64,000 nucleotides of DNA from Welwitschia mirabilis (GCA_051453625.1 JBOZIK010000001.1:61771728-61835727), one strand, 5' to 3'. Shown: positions 39,480 through 51,742, counted from the first letter of the stretch. Notes: generated from the letters alone by a model not told the origin. Numbers and translations are program-made.

Positions 39480-40790
39480 ATGGTTTTATTTACTAGATGA
39501 ATAGTATTAAAATAAAACCATTTGTTATAATCTGTTACTCAAATTTCATGGCCTAGATTCTAAAGATCCTTACAAATATTTAAGAGAGTTTAAGGCTTTA
39601 AATTCAAATATAGGAAAGTAAGCTAAAGTAGACAAAATGAAACTTTTCCAATTCTTCTTTAAAAATAGAAATTTTAAAAAAAGTAGAATCTTAATTATAC
39701 AAGCTAGAACCTTATTTTATTAAGTCATGAAGAGATTTTACATGTGAATTCCTAAATAAATACTTTCTAGCTAATAAAACTAACGAACTTATGAGAAAAA
39801 TTATAGACCTCTAAGAGCAAGACCAAGAACCTTTTAATAAGGCATTTTAGTGCTTTAAACACTTATTAAAAAAATGCCCATAACATGGTTTTAAGGATTG
39901 ATTGAGGTTTACCTATAAAGGCTGAATGCAAAAAGTAAGCAACTAATAGAGATGATGAGTAGTATAAATTTCACATTTAAAGGGCCTAATGAAGCATAGA
40001 GAACTTTGAAAAACATAGCTAAGAGATCTAAAAATTTAAATAGACCTACTAAAAATATTAAAATAGCTAAAAAAACTCTAAAGATATAGAATATAGTATA
40101 TTTAAGTTAGATAAGAAAATAGTCCTACTTAATAAATGATATTATGTTACTAAGACATTAGATAAAATTGAGGCACCTAGACTCAAGACAACTAGCAATG
40201 AGTATGTACTTTTGATGAGCATAAAATGGTAAGTGTTTCTCTATTTCTCTCTACAAAGAGATATTAATTAAATAGGTGAACATCATACAAGATAAAAAGC
40301 TCTTTTTAATACAACAATAGTACTAATTACAAAATCCATCATTCCCTTATGGAAATTATTATAACCCAAATTGAAGAAACAACTTGGCTTTTTATAGAAA
40401 ACCTCATAAAATAAAGCATTCATCTCACAATCATAGTCATCTAGCCAAGCTCAGAGTAGATCATACATTCTAAAATAATTCATGGTCATTTAATTAACTA
40501 GTAATAGAAAATAAGTTAAAGTCCATAATTAAGAAACCTAGGATCCCTCATGTATAGAATGAGAAATAAAATAACTTTCTCAAAACATGACCTACATATT
40601 GATCATACTCAATGAGAAGAAAAAGATTAATCTTCTACTCCAACCTCTTCCTAATCTACAAGCTGTAAATTCTATTAAAAAATTGAAGAGGTTAAGAGAG
40701 TCAATATTATTTCACTTAGAGGTGGTATCAAAATTAATGAATATGTTCAAGAATCAAGATAAATCTTCTACGACTAACATCTTATCATAA
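39480..40790 (+). pseudogene. Athila/Tat-type gag relic
   Basis: Gag forms the virus-like particle. The best block, 39545-39600, reads FHGLDSKDPYKYLREFKA, the 'kFhGl-seDPh-hLreF' signature of Athila/Tat gag. Further on, 39725-39790 reads WRDFTCEFLNKYFLANKT after allowing one stop, then IIDLxEQDQEPFNKAF and KKCPxHGFKDWLRFTY (39870-39920), the classic 'kCPhHGf-dWl' ending of the Retrotrans_gag domain. At 40350-40385 LQNPSFPYGNYYNPN, a TGA, then RNN matches the 'yNpgWrNHPN' motif of this lineage. A 67-codon open piece at 40587-40790 belongs to the same reading. Multiple stops, mostly explainable by C-to-T changes, rule out function. Confidence 0.85.
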
Positions 40791-40839
40791 ACAATACTTA
40801 AAATTAAGAAATATTAAGAAGATAACTAGGAGATATTTA

Positions 40840-41500
40840 TAAGGATTATAAAAATGCCCATTTCCTAAATGCCTTATATCATCATGGACGAAACATCTTA
40901 GGGAAGAATACCTAAAAATTTTTAAGAAAGTAAAATCTAACATCTTACTTTTAGATATCATTAAGCAAGTTCCATATTATGCTAAGTTCATTAAAAATAT
41001 TTATAAGGTAAATAGAAATATTGACATTAAAATAAGAATCTTCATAGCCTAATAAGTGATTTTCATAATTTAAAATTAACTTTTACCTAAGTTTAGAGAT
41101 CCTAGATCCCTCATAATTTCATTTGCAAGGGGAAATAAAAGGATAAACAGATCCCTACCAAACTTACAAATCAATGTGAGCCTAATTTCCTATTTAATAT
41201 GTAGAGAACTAGGACTAAAAAAACAAAATAAAATAAAAATGATATTATAATTCACTAACTAATCAACCAAGATCCCCATAGAAATACTAGAAAATTTCTT
41301 GATATAGTTAAATAAAGTTTACTATTTAGTGGTTCTAGTACGGTTATAAATAGAAGATAATCTATAATTTTATTCTTATTTTAGGAATACCATTTCTAGT
41401 TGCTTATAGTTCCCTTGTCAATTGTATAAATGGGATAGTACATAGATCACCTAGTACATCATGTAAGACTTGAATCCTCTAAGTACCTTCCATTACTTGT
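40840..41500 (+). pseudogene. Protease-region relic of the Athila/Tat-like element
   Basis: The sequence at 40920-41000 reads LLLDIIKQVPYYAKFIKN, the 'plLDaIkQvP-YAKFLKdL' signature between gag and protease in Athila/Tat elements. From 41085 a block beginning PKFRDPRSL aligns with the 'PpKlkDPGSFtIPC' start of the aspartic protease domain and ends in RELGL. The DLGAS catalytic site is not intact; its Asp position appears to be Asn. From 41275 PIEILENFL resembles the 'P-GiiEDvLVkv' continuation. Coding similarity fades before the microsatellite. Confidence 0.7.
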
Positions 41501-41689
41501 TTGATTAGGGAATGATTTATTTAAGGTGTTGTTAAGAAAATAATTCATTTTTTGAATTGAATACGATGCCTAGTATTCTATATAAAATTTGAAGTGATTA
41601 TGGTCTTAGATATATCTAAATAATCTTTACATATGTGTTAAATTTTGTAGTTTAAAAATATGGCCAAAAATCTTCATATGATACAAATA

Positions 41690-41747
41690 GAGAGAGATAC
41701 ACAGAGACAGACAGAGAGAGAGTATGTGTGGATGTGTGTGTGGGAGG

Positions 41748-41826
<79 letters not shown>

Positions 41827-42596
41827 NNNNNNNNNNNNNNNNNNNNNNNNNNNNNNNNNNNNNNNNNNNNNNNNNNNNNNNNNNNNNNNNNNNNNNNNNN
41901 NNNNNNNNNNNNNNNNNNNNNNNNNNNNNNNNNNNNNNNNNNNNNNNNNNNNNNNNNNNNNNNNNNNNNNNNNNNNNNNNNNNNNNNNNNNNNNNNNNNN
42001 NNNNNNNNNNNNNNNNNNNNNNNNNNNNNNNNNNNNNNNNNNNNNNNNNNNNNNNNNNNNNNNNNNNNNNNNNNNNNNNNNNNNNNNNNNNNNNNNNNNN
42101 NNNNNNNNNNNNNNNNNNNNNNNNNNNNNNNNNNNNNNNNNNNNNNNNNNNNNNNNNNNNNNNNNNNNNNNNNNNNNNNNNNNNNNNNNNNNNNNNNNNN
42201 NNNNNNNNNNNNNNNNNNNNNNNNNNNNNNNNNNNNNNNNNNNNNNNNNNNNNNNNNNNNNNNNNNNNNNNNNNNNNNNNNNNNNNNNNNNNNNNNNNNN
42301 NNNNNNNNNNNNNNNNNNNNNNNNNNNNNNNNNNNNNNNNNNNNNNNNNNNNNNNNNNNNNNNNNNNNNNNNNNNNNNNNNNNNNNNNNNNNNNNNNNNN
42401 NNNNNNNNNNNNNNNNNNNNNNNNNNNNNNNNNNNNNNNNNNNNNNNNNNNNNNNNNNNNNNNNNNNNNNNNNNNNNNNNNNNNNNNNNNNNNNNNNNNN
42501 NNNNNNNNNNNNNNNNNNNNNNNNNNNNNNNNNNNNNNNNNNNNNNNNNNNNNNNNNNNNNNNNNNNNNNNNNNNNNNNNNNNNNNNNNNNNNNNN

Positions 42597-42662
<66 letters not shown>
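41690..42662. repeat. Compound microsatellite (AG)n(TG)n with internal gap
   Basis: After an irregular GA/GT-rich lead-in from about 41690, (AG)20 occupies 41751-41790 and (TG)18 occupies 41791-41826. The N run 41827-42596 follows, then (TG)28 at 42597-42652 and five AG units to 42662. The mirror order around the gap suggests that the gap lies inside one long TG tract, or that two compound arrays face each other. Cysteine/valine or histidine/threonine frames read across it are artefacts. It lies inside the Athila/Tat-like element, downstream of the protease relic. Confidence 0.95.
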
Positions 42663-42663
<1 letters not shown>

Positions 42664-42906
42664 TCAAGATATGCTTCATGGGAAGGATACCTACTATAGA
42701 TACAAAATGCATCTAAGTTATTTATTCATTTATACTAGTAGGATCACATTTATAGACTTTCTAATTATTTATTCATACTATGGCTTTGATAGATGAGTAT
42801 AAACAAAGTCCTTTATATGAAGCACGTCTTTTTTTAGGGGTAAAAAAAAGTAAAAGTGAGAAAAAAATTTTAAAAAAAGGAAGAAATATAAAACGAATAG
42901 AAAATT

Positions 42907-43320
42907 ATGGGGAAAAAAGAAATTTAAATAAAGATACCTTAATAAGGGAATGAAACCTATATTTAAAATCCTCCACTACTATGGAAAATACACAATGTAT
43001 GTTGAATACCCTTACTTTTATGGGGTCAGTACATATTATGTAAAAAGAAAACATCTATATTAAATATACCATAGTTTTCAAAAAAAAAGAAAAGATAGAA
43101 AGGAAAAGAGAGTTAAAAAAAAGAGATAAAACAAAAATAAAAATTTTGTCATATGAGAAAGATAAATAATGTATATAATGAATACCTCCATGATATATAT
43201 ACATTATGGGGATTAAATGTGATATGAAATACCTTTATTTTATGAGAAAGATACAAATTATATAGCTTTAATGCCTCCATGCCATTATCAGATATTATGA
43301 GGATGACATATGTCTCTACA
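42907..43320. repeat. Degenerate tandem repeat, unit about 40-45 bases, in the 3' part of the gypsy element
   Basis: A motif of the form ATGrGrAAgATA, then AT-rich sequence, then 'gAATACCtccat' recurs with anchors at 42907, 42981, 43020, 43154, 43206, 43241 and 43297. The clearest pair is 43154-43192 and 43241-43281, both starting 'atgagaaagata' and ending 'cctccatg', 87 bases or two units apart. An A-rich insertion (43080-43145) breaks the array. The units are diverged, so this is an old array. It lies just where Tat-lineage elements are known to carry tandem repeats, between the coding part and the 3' LTR. Confidence 0.6.
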
Positions 43321-45113
43321 AAATAATACTTATAAAAACCAAGCATCTAGCATAAGAATCCACAAGTTTTATGAATTTTAAAAAATCAAAATCTAAGTGC
43401 ACTAATTTCTATGGGAGATGACTAGGTAATGTATGAAAATGTAGATATTCATATCTTTGCAAGTATGATTGATTGAAAGGTAAACATCTATAATACTACC
43501 ACAATCTTAATATATTTTATCTAATATCTACTACATGGGATACACTGATGGTTATATTTAATGACTTGTTTTACTAGTAAGAAAGTTTGATGTCTAACAT
43601 GGTATACACATGATAGGGTTAGGAATGAATTTTGAAAGATATTTTTCCTTTGATGAACCTTTTCTCTCATATTTCTAATGAATGTATAGGTGTAAATTAG
43701 CTAAATAATGTGAATATATTATAGTGGATGTATGCTAGAAGCTAGATTAAACCTTATCATACGAATGTTTAAAGTAATAGTCAAAATAATTTTTAAAAAT
43801 ATAAAGTTACTTTAGTTCATTTATTTAATTAACTTACCATCTTGTTTTTCTTATTTTATATTTTAGTAAAATAGATCTCTGGCCTAGGTATTAAGTGTTA
43901 TTTAAAGTCTTACCTAATTAATATCACTAGGACTGATTCATTTTTATGACTTAAACTAGATTATGAATAAAGATATGACTTTCCATTAATATTATGATTC
44001 ATTTTTTAGTTATGTGTGTAGTTGTAAATTAATACATGGATGACTTTTACACTTTACTTGCCTACTCATTTCTCTTCTACAAAGGGAAAACCACATCTTT
44101 TTCCCACTATTGCTATACTTGTCTTTAGGATTGTATTATTCTAACTGTATATCAATTTTAACCTATCATTATTTAATCTTTCATTAGTGCCTTTAAGTAC
44201 CTATGATCACCACTACTCATTTTAGAATGGTATTCCCATCACCTTCTATCATTATAACTTGTTATTTCACATCTCCATAATCTTATAAATATGATTGTTC
44301 TTTTGATAGCATCACCATAATTTCATAGTCTTAGCTACTGCTCTCTTTTTTCCCTACTCTTCCCACTCCTTACTTTTTTTTTTAAATCTACTAGCATCTA
44401 CATCTTTACATTCTACATTTTCATTTTTACCATCATCTATGTTTTTTGTGCCATTGTTTGGTCTTTCCTTAGCCCTCTTAAGTAAAGACACTATGATAAG
44501 TAGCTTTAAATATTTCACTTTGAAGGAGGGATCCATTCAATTCTCATAATAGTATATAGTTGTCCATATTACAAAGGTGATGATACTTTCATAATTTAAT
44601 GCTTCAATGTGGAGTAATAGGATATGTGAGTTTGTTAATATTTTATAACTTAATTTAAACATGGGGGATACCGTGAAAATTTCTTAGGAATAAAAATCAA
44701 GAGTTTTTTTAAATATATTACTAAAAATAATTAAATTTATGTATAACTCACATATTTTATTACTTTAAAAATTTTTAAAATTAACAATTTTATTAAGGGA
44801 GTTCTAATCTTATAAATTAAATGATTGATGCTAAGTTTTTTGATATGATATTACTAATGAAGAATTTCTAACTCATTGGTAAGCATAAATTTAATTATAA
44901 ATATGGTACATAAACAAGTATGTAAAATTTTGAAATTTTGAGATAGCCTTTGTAGTACTTTATTATAGAAATTTGGTAAAGAACTAAGAAATGTCAATTT
45001 GAATGTATTTATACTTAAATTATTATATTATTTTAACTTCTAAATTTTAGTAAATTAATATACTTTAAGGCCATGCATACCATATTTATAATTAATTTAT
45101 TGGTAACCTCGAC
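43321..45113. other. Non-coding 3' region of the Athila/Tat-like element
   Basis: No polymerase or integrase motif on the plus strand. The stretch 44080-44540 is pyrimidine-rich on the plus strand and contains a 60-codon minus-strand frame listed separately. The remainder is AT-rich. Confidence 0.5.
44354..44536 (-). other. Short antisense open frame, possible aORF remnant
   Basis: A 60-codon minus-strand frame begins MDPSFKVKYLKLLI and continues into a Lys/Asp/Asn-rich stretch ending KKKSKEWEE. Several Tat-lineage elements carry an extra antisense ORF between pol and the 3' LTR, and this frame has that position and orientation. It has no recognised domain and could be a by-product of the pyrimidine-rich plus strand. 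Confidence 0.2.
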
Positions 45114-46350
45114 TATCTATTAATTACTAATATTATTATTAAAAAGAACTAACTTATAGTATCTTATCTAGGAATATTGTTAGCTACCTATACTTTATTG
45201 GAGCCAAATTAGCTAAAGGTACTTACATCAGCTTCTAGAATACTATTGTCTTCACTGTCACAAATAAAAATGGGTTCTCCAAAGTGAGATAAGATACCTA
45301 TATGTTGAGATAATAAATAGACATTACAATTTAGTATTAAAGTAGTCTATGAAGATTAAGAGCACTACTGTTTAAGGATATCCATCCATTAATAATAGGG
45401 ATCTATCAACAAATAATTGTAGCTCTAATGAAAGCTATAAAAGATTATACTACCTTAAGAACTAAATGTTATTTCTTATTCATTTATTAAATAATATAAA
45501 GCTTGAAGTCTACCATTGTTGAAGCACTATTTATTAGCATCCCTTATAAAATTGCCATTTTAAATCTAGAATTCCAATGTCTATGATAAGATCTTATCTC
45601 ATCATGAGGTTATAAGCCTTCTTTTTTACTCTGTAGGTATAAGGAAATGACTATTTCATATGAAATCTATCATGACTTACTTTAGACTAGATCTATGATT
45701 TGGTAATCTCTACAATGGTTGCATCATTAATCAATGTACTTTGATCTTTTATTGGATTTACTTTACTTTCCATATTTGAGTTAGTTAATATTATCAATTA
45801 TGCAATAGTATTTTTTAAATGTTCCTTTGCATTTTTTTGGTAGAATTAAACTTTTGTGGGATATAGATGCTTGACATGCTAATAGATGATATCTTTTCTT
45901 TTATCTAGTCTTTTCTTACATTTCATTGTAAGATTTAGTAATTTCATACTTCTAATTTTTTAAATTTATAATATGCAATGGAATAATTTATTACCTATTT
46001 AGAAAGCTAAGTTATACTTAATGAATTATCTCTTACTTAGCTAAAGTTTCCATTATAGATTACTTTATGAATAGTTATTCTTGATTTCCAAGAAACGATT
46101 TCAAATAAATTAAATACTTAATCTTAACTAATTTTTAAACTATTCTTATACTTAAAATTTATCTATTAAACCTTTGCTACTTCTTGTAATCTTTGAAATA
46201 CCTCCGCAATCCTTTTGAGATAAGGATAATTAAGGTAACTTATACTATAATAGAAGAATTAATTTATTATTTCAAACTACTACCTTTACCTTGATTGCTA
46301 ACACACATCTTCCATGTATCAATATGTACTATAGACATAAAGGTATAGCA
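45114..46350 (+). repeat. 3' LTR of the Athila/Tat-like element
   Basis: Partner of 37389-38619, ending 'aggtatagca'. The end is fixed by comparison with the 5' copy ('ggcgtagca'). A clear purine tract was not found directly upstream of 45114, which is one reason the LTR start is uncertain. The flanking 5 bases (46351-46355, 'tcatc') do not exactly match the bases before 37389, so no target-site duplication is shown. Confidence 0.75.
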
Positions 46351-47160
46351 TCATCTCGTAATCAAGAATAGATTTTAAAGATTGTAATGAAAGTGTTAGA
46401 ATATATTCTACCTAATATGAGATCTATAGGGGGAGAATGAATTAAGAAAATAAAGGTATGAGATCTTATCTCAATTATTCTTTAGTTCCATATTTTACAC
46501 ATTAGGAGATAAAGCTCTAGTAATATGAATAAAGATTAGAGAACAAAATAAATATAAAAAAGAGTTGATAAACTAGGTATCATCAATTATCTTAAGTTTA
46601 AATTAAAATAATTAAATAAAGACCTTATTAAGTTGTATATCTCCACATACCATGAGAAAAAAATCATTATGTACATTAAACCTAAATGTGTATGGTGTTC
46701 TCTTAATGTTAACCTTTTTAGAATTATATTCTTAAACTTTACTAAATAGCTTGTAGGTGTCACTACTATAGTATCACCATTTGAAATTTAAAAAAAAAAA
46801 GTTATAAATCTTATAATCTAAATTAGAAGACCAAGCAATAAATCTAATCATGTAGAGTTACAAAACATCAAGCTAGAGGAAAGTAAACTCTAAGTTCTTA
46901 GTATAAGTGCTTTTAACAGTTTTAAGATTATTCTATAATCTCAATTATACTATATCTTAGTAATTTAAAGAAAATAAGAATAATGTAGTAGAAATACATT
47001 ATAGCTAAAAATGTAAGAAATAGGATTAAAAAGAAAAAATACTAAAAGAATAAATCTCATAAACATTTCTATTTTTTTTGGCATATGGTTATTTCTTTAT
47101 TTGGGTAAAATATAAAAAAGTAAAAAAGTCTCTTAGACTACATACCATGAATGACTTTAT
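46351..47160. other. AT-rich spacer between the gypsy element and LINE B
   Basis: No recognised content. Several short A/T homopolymer runs occur. Confidence 0.5.
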
Positions 47161-47164
47161 TAAA

Positions 47165-49390
47165 CATCTTTTAAAAAAAAAAGAAAAATTAAAATTTATA
47201 TTAGAAAGTAGTAATTACAGATAAAGGGGCAAAAGCACCCCTATGCAAGAAGTACAATGAAATGCAATAACAACATAACCAGATCATAGTGAAATCTCAT
47301 GGGTATTACTAGCATCAAAACAAAATAAAATATCAAAAGAGGGTAAAGATGTCCCTATCCTATAACTAATGTGATAATAGTAGAATTGGAAAAAAAATCT
47401 GAGATGAAATTAGTAGAAAATGGTAATTAATATCTCCTATAATTTGGAAATAAATGACAGTGGTAGTGCTCAATTAGAAATCATCCCATTTTAACCTTCA
47501 GAAACTTATAGGCATGGTTTATCTCTTTAAACTCCTATGCTCCTATTTTATTCTTGTCAGGAAAAGGTCTCAATGCCTTCTTATAAAATCTTGATTTAAT
47601 GGTACTTAAAGAAGTTTTATGAGTGATCTCAAGAATTAGAAAGGGTCATCTTTACATCCCTTAAATTATAGCAAATAATAACTCTCTTCTTGCTTACTCA
47701 ATAACCATGTCTTCTTATATAGTATGATTGTTTCTCTCTATATTGAAATTAATTTGATTTTGTGACTTTATCTCTCACTAGATTTGGTGCTTTATTCCTT
47801 TGTATGAGGTATCTTATTCTATCCTTACTCAAGTTAGTTCTACTCCTCCTACAACTCTACTATAGGGGGTGGAATTAGTTCTGTCTGATTTCCTAAGGTG
47901 GAGGTCATCTGAGGTTGTGAAATGTCCAACTCATTTTCTTACTCTTCTTGATAACATTTGTTCTTCTTAGTCTTCTTCTTCTTTTTCCTTTTTGGCTATT
48001 AGATCTCATTCATTACCTTATGACATGGGGAGAAAGGGGCCTTTCTACTTATGCTAGCATTTCTCACAACTCTCCAGAAGGCCATTATAAGTCCAGATTA
48101 CTAGTTCATATCCTTCCTTATTAATATTTAATTAAAAACATAGGGCAACTTAATGTAATTCTATTGGTCTAGGGCATTTAGGAGAATAAAGTATAGACTA
48201 GATAACTTCGAGCAGCATGTTGACTAGATAAAGTATCTATCTACTAACTCAGCACCTAATGCACAAGGGAACAGAAGCATTTTTCTACATATGTAACCAA
48301 TAGGGAATTTAGCAATACCTCCCTAAAAGAAATGATAGGTTTCTTTTTGTACTTTGCAATTGAGAAAAATCCTTTTTTCCTCTATTATAACTTCTAAAAG
48401 ATGGGTCAATGATTCCTCAATGACTTTGATTAAAATTCTTATAAATGTAGTTATGTCTTCTTTCCATCATTTATAAAATAGGAAAATATTGGACTTAGGA
48501 TGTCCCTTTAGCTCGAGTAGTAGTGATTCCTATTCTAAGATCTACACCTTATTCCAAAGAGCCAGGAATTCCTCAAAGATTTAGATTTTCTAGTTCATGC
48601 ATTAAAGTAACCTCCATTGTCATCCAAATTTGTAAGCGATACCACTAAATTCTTCTTGTTGTATTAATAGGAAAAGCGAGAGGATACTATTAAAAATGAA
48701 ATCATTACAAGTATGTCAAATTTGCTAAAATATTAGGTAAATCTTATCCATCATATACCTCATAGATTCCCATCTAGTCTTGTAATAAGTTATCATTAAT
48801 TTTATTAAATTGATACTCCACTTGCATTGATGGAAGAGATGGTGAATATCTTCCTAATTCGACTAGCAGATTGAAAAAATAGATAAAACTGGAATGACAT
48901 GTTTGATTAATTAATCTTTAATCTAGGGTTTATTATGATTCTTAAACCAGCAAAAGATCTTAATCTTGTTAAGGATCTATCCTTTCTAAAAATATTTTAT
49001 TAACTTCATCTTTAACATATTTCTTGATTAGTATAGATTTAGTTGTGTCTTCATTAATTATGCCTAACTTGATTAAGTCTCTTTAAGATTTTAAAAGATG
49101 TTTTTGAACATAGGACTCTCCACCATTTATATATTAATATTAACATTTATAATTTATTAGTTCACTTCAAGGTTTTCCACCTATAAGTAGTCTATTAATA
49201 ATCTTATGGGCTCCCATTAGTAAGTAGTATTTTCACTTATGAATCCTAGTCTTTTACATCCCTAGGATGAGCATCTAGGTCTTATTTATAGAGATGAATG
49301 TGACTTCTATCATTAACTATAAACTAAATAAACTCTTTTAATATTTTATTGATTTTTAATTAAAAAATTGAGTGGAATGATAATAGATGC
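47165..49390 (-). pseudogene. LINE B ORF2 C-terminal region and 3' UTR
   Basis: Between the RT thumb and the 3' end. Only scattered readable fragments remain, and a zf-RVT domain, expected here in the family, could not be confirmed. The last 50 bases on the minus strand are T-rich then A-rich, which I take as the 3' end. Confidence 0.5.
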
Positions 49391-49399
49391 TATGTATTT

Positions 49400-50700
49400 G
49401 AAAGAAGAAATTAGGCAAGCATTTGCTAAGATAATCTTTGCTTTTAAAGAGGGAAATTTATTTAAACAAGCATTACATTTCCTTTAAATACTTTCCAAGA
49501 TAAATTTCCAAGTTAGAAACTTATGCCAATTTCTAAGGGGGATTCCTAAATAGATGTCCTATAGGTCCCCCATCTTGGCATATAAAATTTTAACAATATC
49601 ACCCCTTCTCCTGATACTATCACTAATAATATGTATTCTTAACTTGTTCTAATTAGTCCTAACTCTCATGGCATCTGAAAAGGGGTTAATAATATTTTTT
49701 ATAATTCTTATCTATTGACAAGAGACTTGATTCATTATGATTATATCATCTACGTAGTGGTTATTGATGAACACTTAGTTTTCTCTTTTAATCCCTGGGA
49801 CTTCATTCCTTTTAATCATTTCCTATAGAACGTTCATAACAAATTGAAAGAGGTGAGGGGATAAAATGTTCCTCTACCTTAACCCATAACCTACTAAAAA
49901 GAATTAAATCTATGATTATTAACCTCAAGTCTAAATTCATCTAAATCTTACATGTTGATCCAAAGATTGATGATATCAAAGTTAAAGTTAATTTTCCTTG
50001 GGATAAAACCTAAGGCTTTCAAGCTTATAGAATCATAGTCTTTGCTATGTCTAATTTATCAAGAAGTATAGGAATTTTATATTTTTTATCATAATAAATA
50101 ATTTCATGAGTTAGGAGGATTTGGTATTTAATGTACCTTAATTGGATAAAGCTAGCTTGATTCTCAGTGATTACCTTGGGAAGCAAGAAGGTAATACATC
50201 CTACCATTATTTTTAAATATATTCTCTAAAGAACATTGTAGATCCTATTTTTCTATAGTTTTGTTATTTGTTGATGTTTCATTTCTTTGGGGTGAGGACA
50301 AACCTCATATTTTTTATCTCTATTGGAATGCATTTATTATTAAAGATATATTACATAAGGTCATGATGATTATCTCTCATAAGGGAGAAATAAGCCTTAA
50401 ATAATTCTACTAGCCATCTGTTTGGTCCAAGGGTTCTATTATTTTTTATTGATTGAATTACTACCTACACTTATTTTTCACCTATTGGCTTATCTAGTCT
50501 TGCATTATTATCCTTATAAATTTTCTTATCTACCTGAATTAGATCAAGGGAGATATCTTCCCATTTTCATATATTCTTAAGATGGGTATGCATTTCTATA
50601 GCATTGTCTTCTTTATCTTTAATTACTTAATCTCTAATTATGAGCTTGATTATTCTATTATATATCATCCTATGTTGATTAGCCTATCGGAAGAAGAATT
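49400..50700 (-). pseudogene. LINE B ORF2 reverse transcriptase relic
   Basis: Reading leftward, FVLTPKK (50285-50320) is the 'IPK' block. The 60-codon open piece 50207-50025 contains LPKVITENQASFI, then KYQILLTHEIIYYDKKYK and LLDKLDIAKT, corresponding to the family pattern 'lP-lIs-nQ-aF', 'd-iLl-hEi' and 'KlDm-KAyD' with the first catalytic Asp kept. GLR, a stop, then SPHLFQFVMNVL (49815-49885) is the 'GLRQGDPLSPyLF' block. HYVDDIIIM (49735-49762) is the YADD active site with both Asp kept. Although the active-site motif survives, stops between blocks make the enzyme dead. Confidence 0.9.
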
Positions 50701-50949
50701 TAATATTCTTGCTTACTTATTTTAGCCATTTGGTCCTAGATCTTTTCCTCCAATAATGCTTCTCATTTGAGTTTATTTCTTGTGATTTTATGATGCATCT
50801 ATATTCCTTCATATGAATACTATCCTAATCTTCTCCCTATTTCTACTCTTCTTGAATCTCCTATAATTCTTACCATAGCTCCTTCTTATTCTCAAACTTT
50901 TATTTGTCCTTTCATCTTCATCCCTTAATATAAGTCTTAAGAGGCTTTA

Positions 50950-51742
50950 AATCCTTATATAGAAATGTGATTGATATGGTACTGTCATATGGATTCCATA
51001 TATCTTCAACTACCCTTCTAGTTTCTTCCCTTAAGATCTAATATCTTTTTATCGTAAAGGAGGATTAGGGGAGTGTCATCATACCTATCCTAGACTTTAT
51101 TGGTCTATGATTATAGGCTATTCTATTTGGGCCTCATTCTTTAATAGTCATCTTGCTTATTTCTTTTCTAGTTATAATTTTGTTTATTTTGGACATAACT
51201 TAGTTACCTGTAGTTCTTCTATTAGACCAAGTGAATTTACACCCTGTGATTGGGACACCTAAAATTTCTCCTTATGCCATGAAGTATATTAGGATCTTAA
51301 CTTCCTTATTATTCTTCACTTCCATTTTTTTCTATCTATGTAGGCATTAGTTAAAATCCCCCACTACCATCCACTTAGCTTTATTGACTACTAAGTTTTG
51401 TAGTTCTGTCAGCATTGAAGCTTTATCTAAGTTGTTCTATGAACTATGCATGTTTGTAATTGTTCATCCTTCTTATTTAAGATAGATTATTAGATGGTAT
51501 TTATTATTATGAATTAAATATACCTTATTTTTCATGAGAATCATGATTTCCCTTGAATTTTCTTACACTACTAAGATAAAAGTGTTTCATTGCTATCAAA
51601 AGTTACCTAATCTCGTGTTATTTTGAATCTTCATTTTTTTTAAATAGAATAAATTAATGTTGTACTTACTAATTAGATCTCTTAGAGTCTTATTTTTATA
51701 GGAGGACCCTAAACCCCAATAGTTCCAAAAGAGACACTTCAT
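50950..51742 (-). pseudogene. LINE B ORF2 endonuclease relic with ORF2 start
   Basis: The ATG at 51742-51740 (minus strand) opens MKCLFWNYWGLGSS, the first beta strand of the L1 endonuclease, whose usual form is '-WN-RGLg-p'. A continuation TLRDLISKYNINLFYL matches 'l-+li-k--p-ilfl-ETK', but the Glu of the 'ETK' motif is not evident. This is the natural start of ORF2, since ORF1 ends upstream. The rest of the domain, towards 50950, is stop-rich. Confidence 0.8.

Larger units (their letters stand above)
37389..46350 (+). mobile_element. Athila/Tat-like Ty3/gypsy element with gag and protease traces but no visible pol
   Basis: Two related direct repeats of about 1.23 kb bound the element (37389-38619 and 45114-46350). 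Inside, in order, are a tRNA-Asp-type primer-binding site, a leader, an Athila/Tat-type gag, a protease-region trace, a compound microsatellite with a 770-N gap, a degenerate tandem repeat, and the second LTR. The internal part is about 6.5 kb including the N run. Reverse transcriptase, RNase H and integrase motifs were searched for by eye between 41500 and 45100 and not found, so it looks like a non-autonomous gag-only derivative. A pol lost in the gap would need far more than 770 bases. Confidence 0.8.

Noticed and set aside
41627-42796. Long frames of Cys-Val, His-Thr, Arg-Glu or Ser-Leu repeats on both strands
   Set aside because: They are translations of the AG/TG microsatellite and the N run.
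42907-43320. CRISPR-like array
   Set aside because: Units are diverged and contiguous without unique spacers of constant length, and the genome is a plant.
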